The notes under the pieces are model-generated. The model worked only from the letters and a program-made list of their open reading frames with translations. It ran no database searches and was not told where the DNA came from. This document shows, one piece after another, positions 15,470 to 25,315 of a DNA stretch of 64,000 nucleotides; within the stretch, counting starts at the first letter, position 1, and the number at the start of each line of letters is the position of its first letter. The position numbers and the translations under genes are program-made. The DNA comes from JABWBR01 sp036741235. GTDB lineage: Bacteria > Bacteroidota > Bacteroidia > Chitinophagales > Saprospiraceae. Where the stretch lies: NCBI GenBank assembly GCA_036741235.1, contig DAINSQ010000002.1:52476-116475 (forward strand), written 5' to 3'.

Positions 15470-17512
15470 TCAAACATCCTGCCTCCTCACCATCGTCAAT
15501 ATTGTTGCAATTGCCACGGTTTCGCCTGTTTCGTCATACACATCCACCAGCCACTTCACTATGCCTTTGGGCACATCGTTATCGTCGCGTTTTTCCTGGG
15601 CGATTTTTTCCTTAACGGTGAGGCGTACGCCGATGGTCATGCCGGGGTAAACGGGTTTGGTAAAGCGACATTCCTCGAGTCCGTAGTTGAGCATCACGGG
15701 GCCTTTTCGAGGTTCTACGAACATACCTGCCGCTTTTGACAGTACCCAATAGCCGTGGGCTACACGGCGTTCGAAGGGCGTTCCTTCCAGGGAAGTGGCA
15801 TCGACGTGGGCGTAGAAATGGTCGCCGCTCACATTGGCAAAGTTGGCGATATCAGCTTCAGTAACGGTATGTTTGTGGGTCCACAACGTTTCGCCGATTT
15901 CGAGGTCATCGAAGTATTTGCGGAAAGGATGTACATCTTTTTCTATCTGTGCCCCTCCATATTGATAGACGCCGGTAATAGCCGTAATATCGCTGGGGTG
16001 CCCCTGGATAGCCGTGCGTTGCAGGTAGTGTTTTACGCCGCGGGCTCCTCCCATTTCCTCGCCTCCGCCGGCGCGGCCGGGCCCGCCGTGGACTAGCAGC
16101 GGCATGGGCGAGCCGTGGCCGGTGCTTTCGCGTCCGCTATCGCGGTTGAGCACCAGAATGCGGCCGTGATAAGCTGCAGCGCCCATTACATACTCGCGGG
16201 CTACACGTTGGTCATGGGTGCAGATAGTGCTCACCAACGAGCCCTTGCCCATATTGGCCAGGGCGATGGCGTCTTCGAGGTCGCTATAAGGCATAATAGT
16301 ACTGATGGGGCCGAAGGCCTCTATTTCATGAGTGGCCTGTTTGTGGAAAGGATCCTCATTGAGCAATAACACCGGCGGGAAAAAAGCGCCTTTTTCTTTT
16401 TGAGCGCCTACTACCTCATAACTTTCTATATCACCGTATACGACTTTTGAGCTTTTGGTCAATTCTTCCAGCCTGCGGCGAACCTCCTCTTGCTGGCTTT
16501 TGCTCACCAGCGCGCCCATACGCACGCCTTCTGACTGCGGATCGCCCAGGGTGGTTTTTGCCAACTCCTTGCCCAGGGCTGTTTGCACCGCTTCAAGTAG
16601 CCGATCGGGCACGAAAATGCGACGAATAGCTGTACATTTTTGTCCCGTTTTGGCCGTCATTTCCCGGCGTATTTCCTTGATAAACAAGTCGAATTCGGGT
16701 GTGCCTGGTTCAGCGTCGTCACCCAAAATGGCGGCATTGAGGCTATCGGCTTCCATATTGAAAGGCACGGCATTTTCGATAATACTGGGATGGGCCTTGA
16801 GCATCCGCCCTGTTGATGCAGAGCCGGTAAATGTGACCACATCCTGAGCGGTTACCGGGTCGAGGATGCCAATGCCCGAGCCATTGATAAGTTGCAAGGC
16901 GCCCTCAGGTAAAATACCCGAAGCAATGATATCGCGCACCATAGCTTCGGCGAGATAGGAGGTAAGCTCGGAGGGCTTCACCACCGCAGGCACACCTGCA
17001 AACAGGTTGACCGACAGTTTTTCGAGCATGCCCCAGATGGGAAAATTGAAGGCGTTGATATGGACGGCTACGCCGTGCTTGGGTACAAGAATATGATGGC
17101 CAATGAAAGTTCCTTCTTTCGACAACCGGGCCGTTTCACCATCGACACAAAACGGGCTATCGGGAAACTTACGGCGCAGACTGGCATAGGCAAACAAGGT
17201 GCCGATGCCGCCGTCAATATCGATCCAGCTATCGGCTTTGGTAGCGCCGGTCCAATAGCTGATTTTGTAGTATTTGTCTTTTAAGTCAGTAAGGTGGAGG
17301 GCCAGGGCCTTGAGCATCCGCCCGCGCTCCTGGAAAGTCATCTTGCGCAGTGCCGGGCCGCCTACCCTGCGACCATAGTCCAGTACAGCAGCATAATCAA
17401 TGCCTTCACTTCCGCAAGTGCCGATCAATTCGCCGGTAATGGCATTGTATTGAGGCAGGCCCTCGCCGTCGTGGGGCGTCCAGCGACCAATAATATAGTT
17501 GTGCAGGTTCAT
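15470..17512 (-). CDS. paaZ: Bifunctional ring-opening enzyme PaaZ
   Basis: The 680-residue product has two enzymes in one chain. Residues 1 to about 520 are an aldehyde dehydrogenase domain with Glu254 (NMEADSLN) and the nucleophile Cys293 (TGQKCTAIRR). Residues about 540-680 are a MaoC-like (R)-hydratase domain with ANFANVSGDHFYAHVDA. This order and length match PaaZ, which hydrolyses oxepin-CoA and oxidises the resulting semialdehyde in aerobic phenylacetate breakdown. The GHGSPMPLLVHGGPGRAGGG stretch between the domains is typical of the family. The other paa genes are not in the window, so the pathway is either dispersed or PaaZ works with another CoA-linked ring pathway. It is convergent with the DUF5682 gene, with 28 bp between the stops. 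Confidence 0.93.
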   Translation of the reverse strand: MNLHNYIIGRWTPHDGEGLPQYNAITGELIGTCGSEGIDYAAVLDYGRRVGGPALRKMTFQERGRMLKALALHLTDLKDKYYKISYWTGATKADSWIDIDGGIGTLFAYASLRRKFPDSPFCVDGETARLSKEGTFIGHHILVPKHGVAVHINAFNFPIWGMLEKLSVNLFAGVPAVVKPSELTSYLAEAMVRDIIASGILPEGALQLINGSGIGILDPVTAQDVVTFTGSASTGRMLKAHPSIIENAVPFNMEADSLNAAILGDDAEPGTPEFDLFIKEIRREMTAKTGQKCTAIRRIFVPDRLLEAVQTALGKELAKTTLGDPQSEGVRMGALVSKSQQEEVRRRLEELTKSSKVVYGDIESYEVVGAQKEKGAFFPPVLLLNEDPFHKQATHEIEAFGPISTIMPYSDLEDAIALANMGKGSLVSTICTHDQRVAREYVMGAAAYHGRILVLNRDSGRESTGHGSPMPLLVHGGPGRAGGGEEMGGARGVKHYLQRTAIQGHPSDITAITGVYQYGGAQIEKDVHPFRKYFDDLEIGETLWTHKHTVTEADIANFANVSGDHFYAHVDATSLEGTPFERRVAHGYWVLSKAAGMFVEPRKGPVMLNYGLEECRFTKPVYPGMTIGVRLTVKEKIAQEKRDDNDVPKGIVKWLVDVYDETGETVAIATILTMVRRQDV

Positions 17513-17562
17513 GTTTAATGGTTTTATTCGGAACGCTGGGGCAAAGATAAAAAATGATAGGC

Positions 17563-18516
17563 TTACAGCATTATTGCCACATTCCCCCTTTTGTGGCCTG
17601 CTTCCACATAAGCGTGGGCCGCTGCAATTTGTTCGAGCGGAAAAGTTTTATCAATTACCGGCTTAAAAGCGCCTTTTTCAACAAGTGTCTTGAAAAACGC
17701 CAAATCTTCCGTCCTTTCAGCGATTAGGCCGGTGTATACTTTGACGCTGCCCGTTAAATTGACCCACAAGCTGAGTAGCATTTCAGAAAAACTGGAAGCT
17801 CCCAAAATCAAAATCCCATTTTTTCGGAGCGATTGTTTGCTCTTCGCAAAAGAGATTTTGTTGACCGTTTCGAATATTACATCGTAAATCACGCCATTCT
17901 CAGTAAAATCCTGTTGGGTGTAATCAATAACATGATCGGCGCCCAGCGATTTCACTAACGCAACGTTGCGGGTGCTGCACACGCCGGTCACCTCGGCGCC
18001 GAAATACCTGGCCAATTGAACGGCGGCAGTGCCAACAGCGCCTGAAGCGCCGTAGACCAGCACTTTTTGCCCTGGCTGAATGTTTGCTTTGCGCAAAAAA
18101 TCCATGGCAGTCATGGCGCCAAATGGAATAACAGCGGCTTCTTCAAAACTCGTTTTATTGGGCATTAATGAGATGACGGCGCTCTCTGGGAGGCATTTAT
18201 ACTCCGCATAAGCGCCCATGCCCATGCCGGTTGAACCATATATTTTGTCGCCGACTTTATACAGGGTTACCTTGTTGCCAACGGCAACTACCTCTCCGGC
18301 GAATACAGCCCCTAGAATAGGAATACGGGGTTTTGTCAGTCCAAAAAATAAACGCACCGCAGCCGGTTCGGCTTTTCGTACCTTCCAGTCACCTGAATTT
18401 ACGGCCGTAGCGTGAATGCGCACCAATAATTCGTTGTCTTTGGGTGTGGGATTGGCCACTTCTTTGATTTGAAGCACTTCAGGCCCGCCATAGTTGGTAT
18501 AAACAGCAGCTTTCAT
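17563..18516 (-). CDS. Medium-chain NAD(P)-dependent alcohol dehydrogenase / quinone oxidoreductase-like
   Basis: The 317-residue product starts MKAAVYTNYGGPEVLQIKEV, typical of the zinc-independent quinone oxidoreductase branch of the MDR superfamily. It has a GroES-like domain (HATAVNSGDWKVRKAEP) and a Rossmann domain with VLVYGASGAVGTAAVQLARY. The conserved MDR C-terminal pattern EQIAAAHAYVEAGHKRGNVAI is present. The structural zinc cysteines are absent. It probably reduces quinones or enones using NADPH. The start at 18516 is chosen because the family N-terminus begins there; 48 upstream in-frame codons lack similarity. It lies 50 bp upstream of paaZ on the same strand and may be co-transcribed. 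The substrate is unknown. Confidence 0.85.
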   Translation of the reverse strand: MKAAVYTNYGGPEVLQIKEVANPTPKDNELLVRIHATAVNSGDWKVRKAEPAAVRLFFGLTKPRIPILGAVFAGEVVAVGNKVTLYKVGDKIYGSTGMGMGAYAEYKCLPESAVISLMPNKTSFEEAAVIPFGAMTAMDFLRKANIQPGQKVLVYGASGAVGTAAVQLARYFGAEVTGVCSTRNVALVKSLGADHVIDYTQQDFTENGVIYDVIFETVNKISFAKSKQSLRKNGILILGASSFSEMLLSLWVNLTGSVKVYTGLIAERTEDLAFFKTLVEKGAFKPVIDKTFPLEQIAAAHAYVEAGHKRGNVAIML

Positions 18517-18750
18517 AGCTATTGATGTTGTTGATTTTGGGCGCAAGAACTCAATACTCGTCAAGTCATTGAAATATTTACGACTAATAAGCGGGAATCT
18601 GCTACAAACCGCTGCAATCTGTAATCCCTGTTTTTTTATAAAGAAAATTATTTCCCGCAATGCAGCGAAACTCCTTTAACTCCGGTTTAGCATTTGAAAT
18701 CCGTTGACAGGCCTGTTGACTTCTATTTTTTAAGACTAAAACAGAATTGC

Positions 18751-20511
18751 ATGAAAAAATTACTTTTTTACCTGTTCCTCGCTCTGGGTTTTGCGGCTTG
18801 TCGCAAGGATATGGAAGAAACCATCATTACCGATACGGTATATACCCCGCCGGTGATCAAAGTAAATGGCAGTCTCGCCGGCCAGGTAACCGACGAAGGC
18901 GGGCAGGCTGTTGAAGGCGCCATTGTAAAACTGGGCAGCCTGCAGCAAACGACAGGAGCCGACGGATTTTTTATTTTTCGCAATGTGGTGCTGGATGCCA
19001 ACGGCACTTTTGTGAAAGTGGACCAACCCGGGTATTTCCATAGTTCTACCCGGATTTTCCCCAAGCCCAATACTGAAAATTATGTAAGGCTTACGCTAAT
19101 GCCCCGGCAAACATCGGGCGAAGTGAACGGCGCCACCGGCGGTACCGTGACCCTCAATAGCGGCGCCCGAATAAAATTGCCCGCCAACGGTATTATTAAT
19201 GCCGATGGCAGCCCCTACAACGGCGATGTATTGGTAGCCGCCCGCTGGCTCAACCCCGCCGACCGGGGTATGGCAAGCGTTATGCCGGGCAACCTGCAAG
19301 GCATTAATAGCGAAAGGGAGGAGGTGTCGCTGGCTTCTTACGGCATGTTGGCGGTAGAACTCAACAGCCCTGGCGGCGACCGTCTCAACCTCGGTTTGGG
19401 CGCTACGGCGGAACTTACCTTCCCCATACCTGCTGCTTTGCGCAGTAGCGCGCCCGCTACTATCCCGCTCTGGTATTTTGACGAAAATACAGGGTTATGG
19501 CGCGAAGAAGGCAACGCTACGCGGCAAGGCGACAACTATGTCGGTTCAGTAAGCCATTTTTCATTCTGGAACTGCGATTATCCTTTCCCGCTGGTCAATA
19601 TAGAAGGCCAATTGCTGTCAACAGCCGGCAATCCGATAACCAACACCCTGGTGATGATCGAAATGACTTCTACCAGCCAGGTGGGCAGCGGCCTTACCAA
19701 CAATGACGGTGTTTTTACCGGTAAAGTGCCCGCCGGCGAAGCCCTGGTGTTGCGCATAATGAACCAATGCGGCGAAGTGGCCTATGAGCAACCAATAGGG
19801 CCGTTTACTGCCGATGCCAATTTGGGTGAAATCGTATTAAGCAGCCTGTCGGCTCCCATCTCTAATATTAGCGGCACGCTGGTCAACTGCGACGGCGAGC
19901 CCCTGGCCGGCGGATTGCTGCGCATAACCAATGAATGGGGCGGCACGCATTTTATCCTCGCCGATGCTAATGGCCAATTCAATAAAGCTATCATCTATTG
20001 CAATTCCTTTGAGATCAGCTTGAAAGGCTACGACCTGGCCAATAATGTGGAAAGCAACGAGTATGAATTTCCCATAGCTCCCGATGTTGACGCAGGGGTC
20101 ATATCCGTATGCGCCAACACGATTACCGAATACATCCGCGTTCAGCTCAACGGCGAAGAATATACGTATCTTGAGCCGTTACTATCCGGTACGCCGGGGG
20201 CGCTTTATGAAATAGGCAGTTACACCCAGGATTCTACCTATACCTTCGAGTTTACTTTCCCTGTAGGCGCGCCAGGGGTTTATAACGGAGCAGGCGTAAG
20301 GTTTACCTACTTTGTGCTGGAACCCGCCTATTTTGGCGGCTATTGTTTCAATCCTTGTAATTCCATGACGGTCACTATTACAGAATTTGGCGCCGTAGGC
20401 GAATTTGTGAGGGGCACATTCAGCGGCACGATGGACTTTTACAACAACAACCAGCAGGAATTCCCGGATACGCCGATCAGCGGAGAATTTGCCGTCATAC
20501 GAACACAATAG
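18751..20511 (+). CDS. Large lipoprotein with carboxypeptidase-regulatory-like domains
   Basis: The 586-residue product has a lipoprotein signal peptide (FLALGFAAC, Cys17). After a Thr/Pro-rich linker comes a carboxypeptidase-regulatory-like domain (GSLAGQVTDEGGQAVEGAIV, then DGFFIFRNV). A central Bacteroidota surface module has the DEN/WREEGNATRQGDNYVGSVSHFSFWNCDYP stretch (about residues 250-290), where family members end a domain. Two further regulatory-like repeats follow (VNIEGQLLSTAGNPITNTLV; ISGTLVNCDGEPLAGGLLR). It is therefore a multi-domain outer-membrane lipoprotein, probably surface-exposed. The start at 18751 is chosen because the signal peptide begins there. The gene lies 28 bp before the ECF sigma factor, with the same direction, and might be co-transcribed with it. 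Confidence 0.82.
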   Translation: MKKLLFYLFLALGFAACRKDMEETIITDTVYTPPVIKVNGSLAGQVTDEGGQAVEGAIVKLGSLQQTTGADGFFIFRNVVLDANGTFVKVDQPGYFHSSTRIFPKPNTENYVRLTLMPRQTSGEVNGATGGTVTLNSGARIKLPANGIINADGSPYNGDVLVAARWLNPADRGMASVMPGNLQGINSEREEVSLASYGMLAVELNSPGGDRLNLGLGATAELTFPIPAALRSSAPATIPLWYFDENTGLWREEGNATRQGDNYVGSVSHFSFWNCDYPFPLVNIEGQLLSTAGNPITNTLVMIEMTSTSQVGSGLTNNDGVFTGKVPAGEALVLRIMNQCGEVAYEQPIGPFTADANLGEIVLSSLSAPISNISGTLVNCDGEPLAGGLLRITNEWGGTHFILADANGQFNKAIIYCNSFEISLKGYDLANNVESNEYEFPIAPDVDAGVISVCANTITEYIRVQLNGEEYTYLEPLLSGTPGALYEIGSYTQDSTYTFEFTFPVGAPGVYNGAGVRFTYFVLEPAYFGGYCFNPCNSMTVTITEFGAVGEFVRGTFSGTMDFYNNNQQEFPDTPISGEFAVIRTQ

Positions 20512-20539
20512 TGCGCTTTTTTGACCTAAATCCATTCTC

Positions 20540-21076
20540 TTGACAGAGCGCAATATCATAAAAGGATGCAAGCAGGGCATACCGCTTTATCAACGCGAGT
20601 TGGTAGAGCGGTATGCGCCTATGCTGCTGACCGTAGCAAGACGTTACGTGTCAAATCGCCAGACCGCCGAAGACATCCTGCAGGAAGCACTGTTGAAAAT
20701 ATTCAGGGCGATTCCACAATACGAGCCTTCCGGCTCTTTCGAAGCCTGGATGCGACGAATCGTGGTGACAACGGCGCTTCACGCGCTTGATAAAAGCTGG
20801 TATCGCCGTGAAAACGGCCGCCTTGAGGCGGCGGAAGAGCCGTTTTTGATGCCGGATGTATACGCCCAATTGGGAGCCGAAGAGTTGTTGGCCCTTATCG
20901 CAAAATTGCCGGAGGGCTTTCGCCAGATTTTTAACCTGCATGTCATTGAACAATATCCACATACCGAAATAGCCCTCATGTTGGGCATTTCTGAAAGTAC
21001 TTCTCGCTCGCAACTTACCCGCGCGAGAAAACTGCTTCAAACCATGATTGCTGACCGGGAAAAAATAAATATATGA
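20540..21076 (+). CDS. ECF-type RNA polymerase sigma factor
   Basis: The 178-residue product carries both sigma-70 ECF regions. Region 2 is RELVERYAPMLLTVARRYVS followed by QTAEDILQEALLKIFRAI and SFEAWMRRIV. Region 4 is LPEGFRQIFNLHVIEQYPHT then EIALMLGISESTSRSQLTRA, a helix-turn-helix. The start is a TTG at 20540, 28 bp after the preceding lipoprotein gene; the next ATG would cut region 2. The stop overlaps the next gene by 4 bp (ATGA), so the two are translationally coupled. In Bacteroidota this pairing commonly joins the sigma factor with a membrane protein that senses the envelope. The regulon cannot be read from the window. Confidence 0.92.
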   Translation: MTERNIIKGCKQGIPLYQRELVERYAPMLLTVARRYVSNRQTAEDILQEALLKIFRAIPQYEPSGSFEAWMRRIVVTTALHALDKSWYRRENGRLEAAEEPFLMPDVYAQLGAEELLALIAKLPEGFRQIFNLHVIEQYPHTEIALMLGISESTSRSQLTRARKLLQTMIADREKINI

Positions 21077-22447
21077 GCGATCCACAATTTGACGATCACT
21101 TGCGAAATACGCTGTCAAACTATAACTCACCACTCGATACAAACGAGGTGTGGAACCGCCTGTCGCCACTCCTGACCGAAGATGAAAAACGCCGGCGCGG
21201 CTTTTTGTGGTGGNNNNNNNNNNNNNNNNNNNNNNNNNNNNNNNNNNNNNNNNNNNNNNNNNNNNNNNNNNNNNNNNNNNNNNNNNNNNNNNNNNNNNNN
21301 NNNNNNNNNNNNNNNNNNNNNNNNNNNNNNNNNNNNNNNNNNNNNNNNNNNNNNNNNNNNNNNNNNNNNNNNNNNNNNNNNNNNNNNNNNNNNNNNNNNN
21401 NNNNCGTCGGGCGGGGGCTGCTGCTCTCCCTGTGCGGGTGTGGGGGGCGCCGCGGCGTGGTCCCGTGCGGGAGAGGGGGCGACGCTGGAATCCAGGCCGT
21501 TCGTTGAGCGGAGTCGAAACGAACTTCTCCACATTGGGAACGTGGCGAATGAGAGTGAGCGGGAGAGGGTGAGAGGGAGAGAGGGAGAGATGCCACATTC
21601 TGTAAACAGTCAATCGTTACTGGTAGCGGGTGTTGCGGGAAAGATCGAAACGCGAAAATTCCAATTGATGCGCGAGGCGGAAATTTTGCCGATTCCGACG
21701 GCAATAATGCAGCCACAGCCATCAATGAAAAAAACGGCATTTGTGCTGCGTCCCGAAGCAGGAGCCGGCCTTGTCTTCAAATCGCTGGCATCTCATCCAG
21801 GCGATTCTTCTGATTACCTCCAGGCACGGTTGGGTACCGAAGAAGCGCTGGAATATGTCAGCGGCAGTTTACTGGCAGGTGTAGAACATTCATCTGGATT
21901 TTATGCTCTGGCTGGACTGGGTTATACCCGTATCAACGAGCGGTTTTATACCAGCGGTTCCCGCACTGAGTACGATTCGATCCCCGATGGAATTGTGGAA
22001 ATCTTTATCGACTCCAATGGAGATTCTCTAATAACCAGGGGTAGCGTGCCGGTAACACGCTACATTACTTACCGTAAGCGGACTTATAATCAATATACCT
22101 TATTTGATGTGCCGGTACTATTGGGTTATCAGTGGCAGCAAGATCGCTGGTCGCTGGGTGCAGAAGGCGGCGTATTTGTCAATCTGGCCTTGCAATCTAA
22201 AGGCGATATCATGGCTGAAGATGGATCCATATTAAGTCTCGAAAACACTGAAGATATTATGCGCCCTCGGGTTGGGCTGAGTTATTTCGGCAGTCTTCGA
22301 CTGGGCTATGCCCTCAACGACAAAACACAGCTAAGCCTGGCGCCTTCGCTGCGGGTGTTTTCCGGAAGTTTTACAGAAAAAGAGTACAGGTTAAGCCAAA
22401 AATACACCCTTGTTGGTTTGAATATAGGATTGAGGCGAAGATTCTGA
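21073..22447 (+). CDS. Sigma-factor-linked membrane protein with C-terminal outer-membrane barrel, interrupted by assembly gap
   Basis: The gene starts at ATG 21073, overlapping the sigma gene by 4 bp. Its N-terminus (MSDPQFDDHLRNTLSNYNSP, then DTNEVWNRLSPLLTEDEKRR, then GFLWW) is a short cytoplasmic, anti-sigma-like part leading into a membrane helix. That helix is lost in a run of 191 Ns (21214-21404). After the gap the frame shifts, as written, and the sequence ends with an outer-membrane beta-barrel-like domain (LRPEAGAGLVFKSLASHPGD, VFSGSFTEKEYRLSQKYTLV, ending LNIGLRRRF). For an intact gene the true gap length must be 1 modulo 3. Just after the gap, a GC-rich repeat containing VERSRN is read in frame. 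The product is probably an envelope sensor or regulator of the sigma factor. Confidence 0.72.
21214..21404. other. Assembly gap (191 Ns)
   Basis: No sequence is available here. The GC-rich repeat immediately to the right probably caused the break. The length given may be an estimate rather than a measurement. Confidence 0.98.
21405..21590 (+). repeat. GC-rich modular repeat block inside the sigma-linked membrane gene
   Basis: The block is purine-rich (GAGCGGGAGAGGGTGAGAGG-like runs) and includes TCGTTGAGCGGAGTCGAAAC at 21501-21520. The same 20-mer recurs at 63966-63985 and, on the minus strand, at 48753-48734. It lies inside a coding frame at the edge of the assembly gap, where it translates as low-complexity residues including VERSRN. 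Confidence 0.7.
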
Positions 22448-22499
22448 GAGAGCGAGCGGGAGGGTGGGAAATTCCCCAAACACCTCCACGCTCTCTTTA
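22447..22499. terminator. Bidirectional terminator hairpin
   Basis: Outer arms AGAGAGCG (22447-22454) and CGCTCTCT (22489-22496) and inner arms GGAGG and CCTCC form a long stem between converging genes. A short T run follows on the plus strand. Confidence 0.5.
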
Positions 22500-22509
22500 C
22501 TCAAATTAA

Positions 22510-25104
22510 TTAGTCGTTATACAACACCAATCGCCGGGTAGCATCGGGTAAGCCCTCTGACCGTACCCGGATCAAGTATATGCCATCCGGATAAATCGAC
22601 ACATCAATGGGTATGGAGGGGCCTTCTATAGCCTCTATCTCTATCATTTTGCTGATTTTGCCATGTAAATCAAAGCATTCGACAATTACATTCCGGCCGG
22701 CATAATTAACCATATCCAGATGTACGGAATGGGAAGCCGGGTTGGGGTATACTTCGAATTCAAGCGGCCTATTAACTGTAAGCGCATCAACTGGCGGCAA
22801 AAACATATTGCTTCCTACTACACTTACATGGGCAAAAGTTGCCGCAACGGTACTCACCTGCTCATAGTTGGTCACAACCAAACCCATTTCAATGCAATTA
22901 TTCATACTAACGGTCACAGCCATTATCTGGTGCCATTGCGTACCGTTGGCAGAAGCGTAACCTATGAATTGGTTGCCCTGTCTGACCAGGCGCAGCCAAT
23001 ATCGATTTTGGCTTGAAATTTGTTGCGGATAGGCAGCGCCGTTGGTCGTATAGCGCACTTCGCGGCGGTGCAGTCCGCTCAGGTTAGTCAGCAATTGTAC
23101 TTTTTTTGCGCCGCCGGCATTGCTTTCGCGCATGGTAATGCCGGCCCAGCCCAGGCTATTGCCGCTGATACTGGTCACTTCTGCCGTGATGCTACCGTTG
23201 CCGCATAGGTCGCGCTGGGCAAAGGCCATTTCGTCGCTGGTGTATGGGCTGTTAAAATAGCAATTGGTACTGGTAGCGGTAAAAACCTCCGTGGGCACGT
23301 CGTATTCAATGTCGTTGCCGTTAGCGCAATTAATGCCGTTGGGTTGTTGGCTCCATCCGCACGGAAGCCCATCTACCGTCACATGGCTAATACAATTGGA
23401 GGTATTGCCCGAATAGTCCTCTATCGTAACTGTCACAGGGATAACGGAACCCAGATCTTCACAAGAAATAGCAGACGGGGATGCGCTAACAAAAAACACC
23501 TCTTCACAATTATCGTTGCTGGCGGCCTCGTTCCACACGTCGTCGGGTTTGAGTACAATTTCCTCTTCGCCGTTAAATACGACGGTGAAATTTTTGCAAA
23601 CGGCCTCCGGGGCTTCATTATCAACGCCGGGGTTGATCGTCACTTCTACCTTGTCGGTGCAGGTTCCGCTGTAAATGCCATCAATAGCTTCCAACACATA
23701 ATCGCCGGGCGGCAGATTGTCAAACATACCGGTGTTGTTGGTCAAGTTGACGGGCCCGGTAAGTTCGTATGTCACTCCACCCATATTACCCGAAATCAGG
23801 GCGCTGATGGCTCCGTCGTTGGCGTCCGGGCAATTTTCATGGCTGATCACAGCGCCGACGTCAATATTGCAGAGCGTGCCGCAGTCGCTCAGGCAGTTTC
23901 GGGAATCAATGTGATTCTGAATCCGGGTAATATTGCCGGCAGCCCAGGTAGTGGCGCCGCACACAATGTTGGGCCACATGATCGTATTGGAATTGGCTTC
24001 ACCATGAACGCCGTCCCAGTTGTGACCCAATTCATGAGCGCTCAATGCCCGCAAGCAATTAGAGCTGCTGGAAAAATCCTCACAGACATTATACCGAGTA
24101 TCACCGCATACATCGCCAATACTTTGCGCACAACCAATCAGACCAAAATTATCGGGCCCGCCGCCGCAGCCCTGTATGTCGCGGTCGGTCCAGATCTGTC
24201 CTACATCATGGGTCGCAAAATTGCCGGGCGCCCAGGCAGAAAAATCGTCGAGAATATCAAAGGCTTCATCAGAAGTAGTCCAGGGGTCGGCCATAGCAGA
24301 AGTGGGTACAAACTGATCGACGATGAGGTAGTTTAAATTAAAATCGTCGTACAACGGTTCCATTAAGTTGGTGACGGTAATAATGAAATCGTTGACGGCC
24401 TGTACGCTGCCGTATTTGCTGAACATAAGAAAATCTCCGGCAGTAGCTAACTCTACTTCCTTGCACTCCATTTTTGCATGGCTATCGTGGTGGCCCGGAT
24501 CTGCTTCTTTCGGCGGCAAGCTATACTTTTTGCCGGCATTAAACGTACACTCCAATGTTGGATCGGTAAGCACGTCAGAAGCATTGTAAATAATGTAGTA
24601 ATCACTACCTGCACGAGGGATGATACGCTTCAAGGGTTCAATAAAGTAGGTTTCTCCCCGGTCTTCGATCATCCCCAAAAAATAACGCGGCGTGATAGTA
24701 AACCTGGCGGGCTCATAACTTGGGCCCTGGGAGCCCCTGAAAGTAATATTGGGTCTGCGGGGCAATATTTTAGCCCCGTTTTCAGTAAGGGCAACTTCCC
24801 GGTAGTTCGCGCTTCGTATATCGTGGTAGTCCAATTGCAGTTGCCACGACCGCTGTTCATCGAGCTGTAATGTAAAATGAAATCGATTCTTCGTTTGCGA
24901 TAGTTCGTAGATTTCCTGAATATCGATCTGAAAGACCTGGTAGCTGCTGAAGCTTCTGTCCAGATCATTATCCTGGAATTTCAGTTTCCGGGCATTGATC
25001 AAATTCTGTGCTGAAAGTAAGGCCGGCAAGGCGGTCAACAATAGGCTCAATACCAATGGTGTCAACAGGCTTTTGCTCCCTTTGAGTTGGATGTTCGCAA
25101 TCAT
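22510..25104 (-). CDS. Secreted reprolysin-like zinc metalloprotease with T9SS sorting domain
   Basis: The 864-residue product has a signal peptide (SLLLTALPALLSAQ), an M12B-type propeptide region (residues about 35-200), and a metzincin catalytic domain with HELGHNWDGVH (His357, Glu358, His361, His367) and a Met-turn (IMWPN). Downstream are a beta-sandwich (HYR-like) domain, a concanavalin-like domain (WAGITMRESNAGGAKKVQLL), and the type IX sorting domain (LEFEVYPNPASHSVHLDMVN to the C-terminus). The last base of the zinc site fits ADAM-type peptidases, though the usual Asp after the third His is Gly-Glu here. The start at 25104 is set by the signal peptide; a longer reading to 25161 lacks similarity. 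It is exported and surface-bound or released. Confidence 0.92.
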   Translation of the reverse strand: MIANIQLKGSKSLLTPLVLSLLLTALPALLSAQNLINARKLKFQDNDLDRSFSSYQVFQIDIQEIYELSQTKNRFHFTLQLDEQRSWQLQLDYHDIRSANYREVALTENGAKILPRRPNITFRGSQGPSYEPARFTITPRYFLGMIEDRGETYFIEPLKRIIPRAGSDYYIIYNASDVLTDPTLECTFNAGKKYSLPPKEADPGHHDSHAKMECKEVELATAGDFLMFSKYGSVQAVNDFIITVTNLMEPLYDDFNLNYLIVDQFVPTSAMADPWTTSDEAFDILDDFSAWAPGNFATHDVGQIWTDRDIQGCGGGPDNFGLIGCAQSIGDVCGDTRYNVCEDFSSSSNCLRALSAHELGHNWDGVHGEANSNTIMWPNIVCGATTWAAGNITRIQNHIDSRNCLSDCGTLCNIDVGAVISHENCPDANDGAISALISGNMGGVTYELTGPVNLTNNTGMFDNLPPGDYVLEAIDGIYSGTCTDKVEVTINPGVDNEAPEAVCKNFTVVFNGEEEIVLKPDDVWNEAASNDNCEEVFFVSASPSAISCEDLGSVIPVTVTIEDYSGNTSNCISHVTVDGLPCGWSQQPNGINCANGNDIEYDVPTEVFTATSTNCYFNSPYTSDEMAFAQRDLCGNGSITAEVTSISGNSLGWAGITMRESNAGGAKKVQLLTNLSGLHRREVRYTTNGAAYPQQISSQNRYWLRLVRQGNQFIGYASANGTQWHQIMAVTVSMNNCIEMGLVVTNYEQVSTVAATFAHVSVVGSNMFLPPVDALTVNRPLEFEVYPNPASHSVHLDMVNYAGRNVIVECFDLHGKISKMIEIEAIEGPSIPIDVSIYPDGIYLIRVRSEGLPDATRRLVLYND

Positions 25105-25315
25105 AGGTCTATAGTGTTTTGGTGAAAAAACAACTTTGACGCCGGTGTGAAGGGAACACACAGCAGAGTGGGGGGGATGTTTGCAAAGGGAAAACAGAAA
25201 AAGATGGATAAAACTATTGCAATGTAGGCTATTTTAAGGTAAAAAGCAACTTTGCCCGCTGTGCGGTATACCAATATTGTATAATTTTACCTGATTCATC
25301 AAAAGCGCTGACAAA

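Noticed and set aside
21405..21590. Coding sequence read as a low-complexity protein domain (VERSRN)
   Set aside because: The DNA is a dispersed repeat found also in non-coding sites, so the translated residues are more likely insertion-derived than a domain.
23344..24336. Plus-strand frame of 330 codons
   Set aside because: It lies antisense to the metalloprotease catalytic domain, has no recognisable domain, and owes its length to GC-rich codon use on the other strand.
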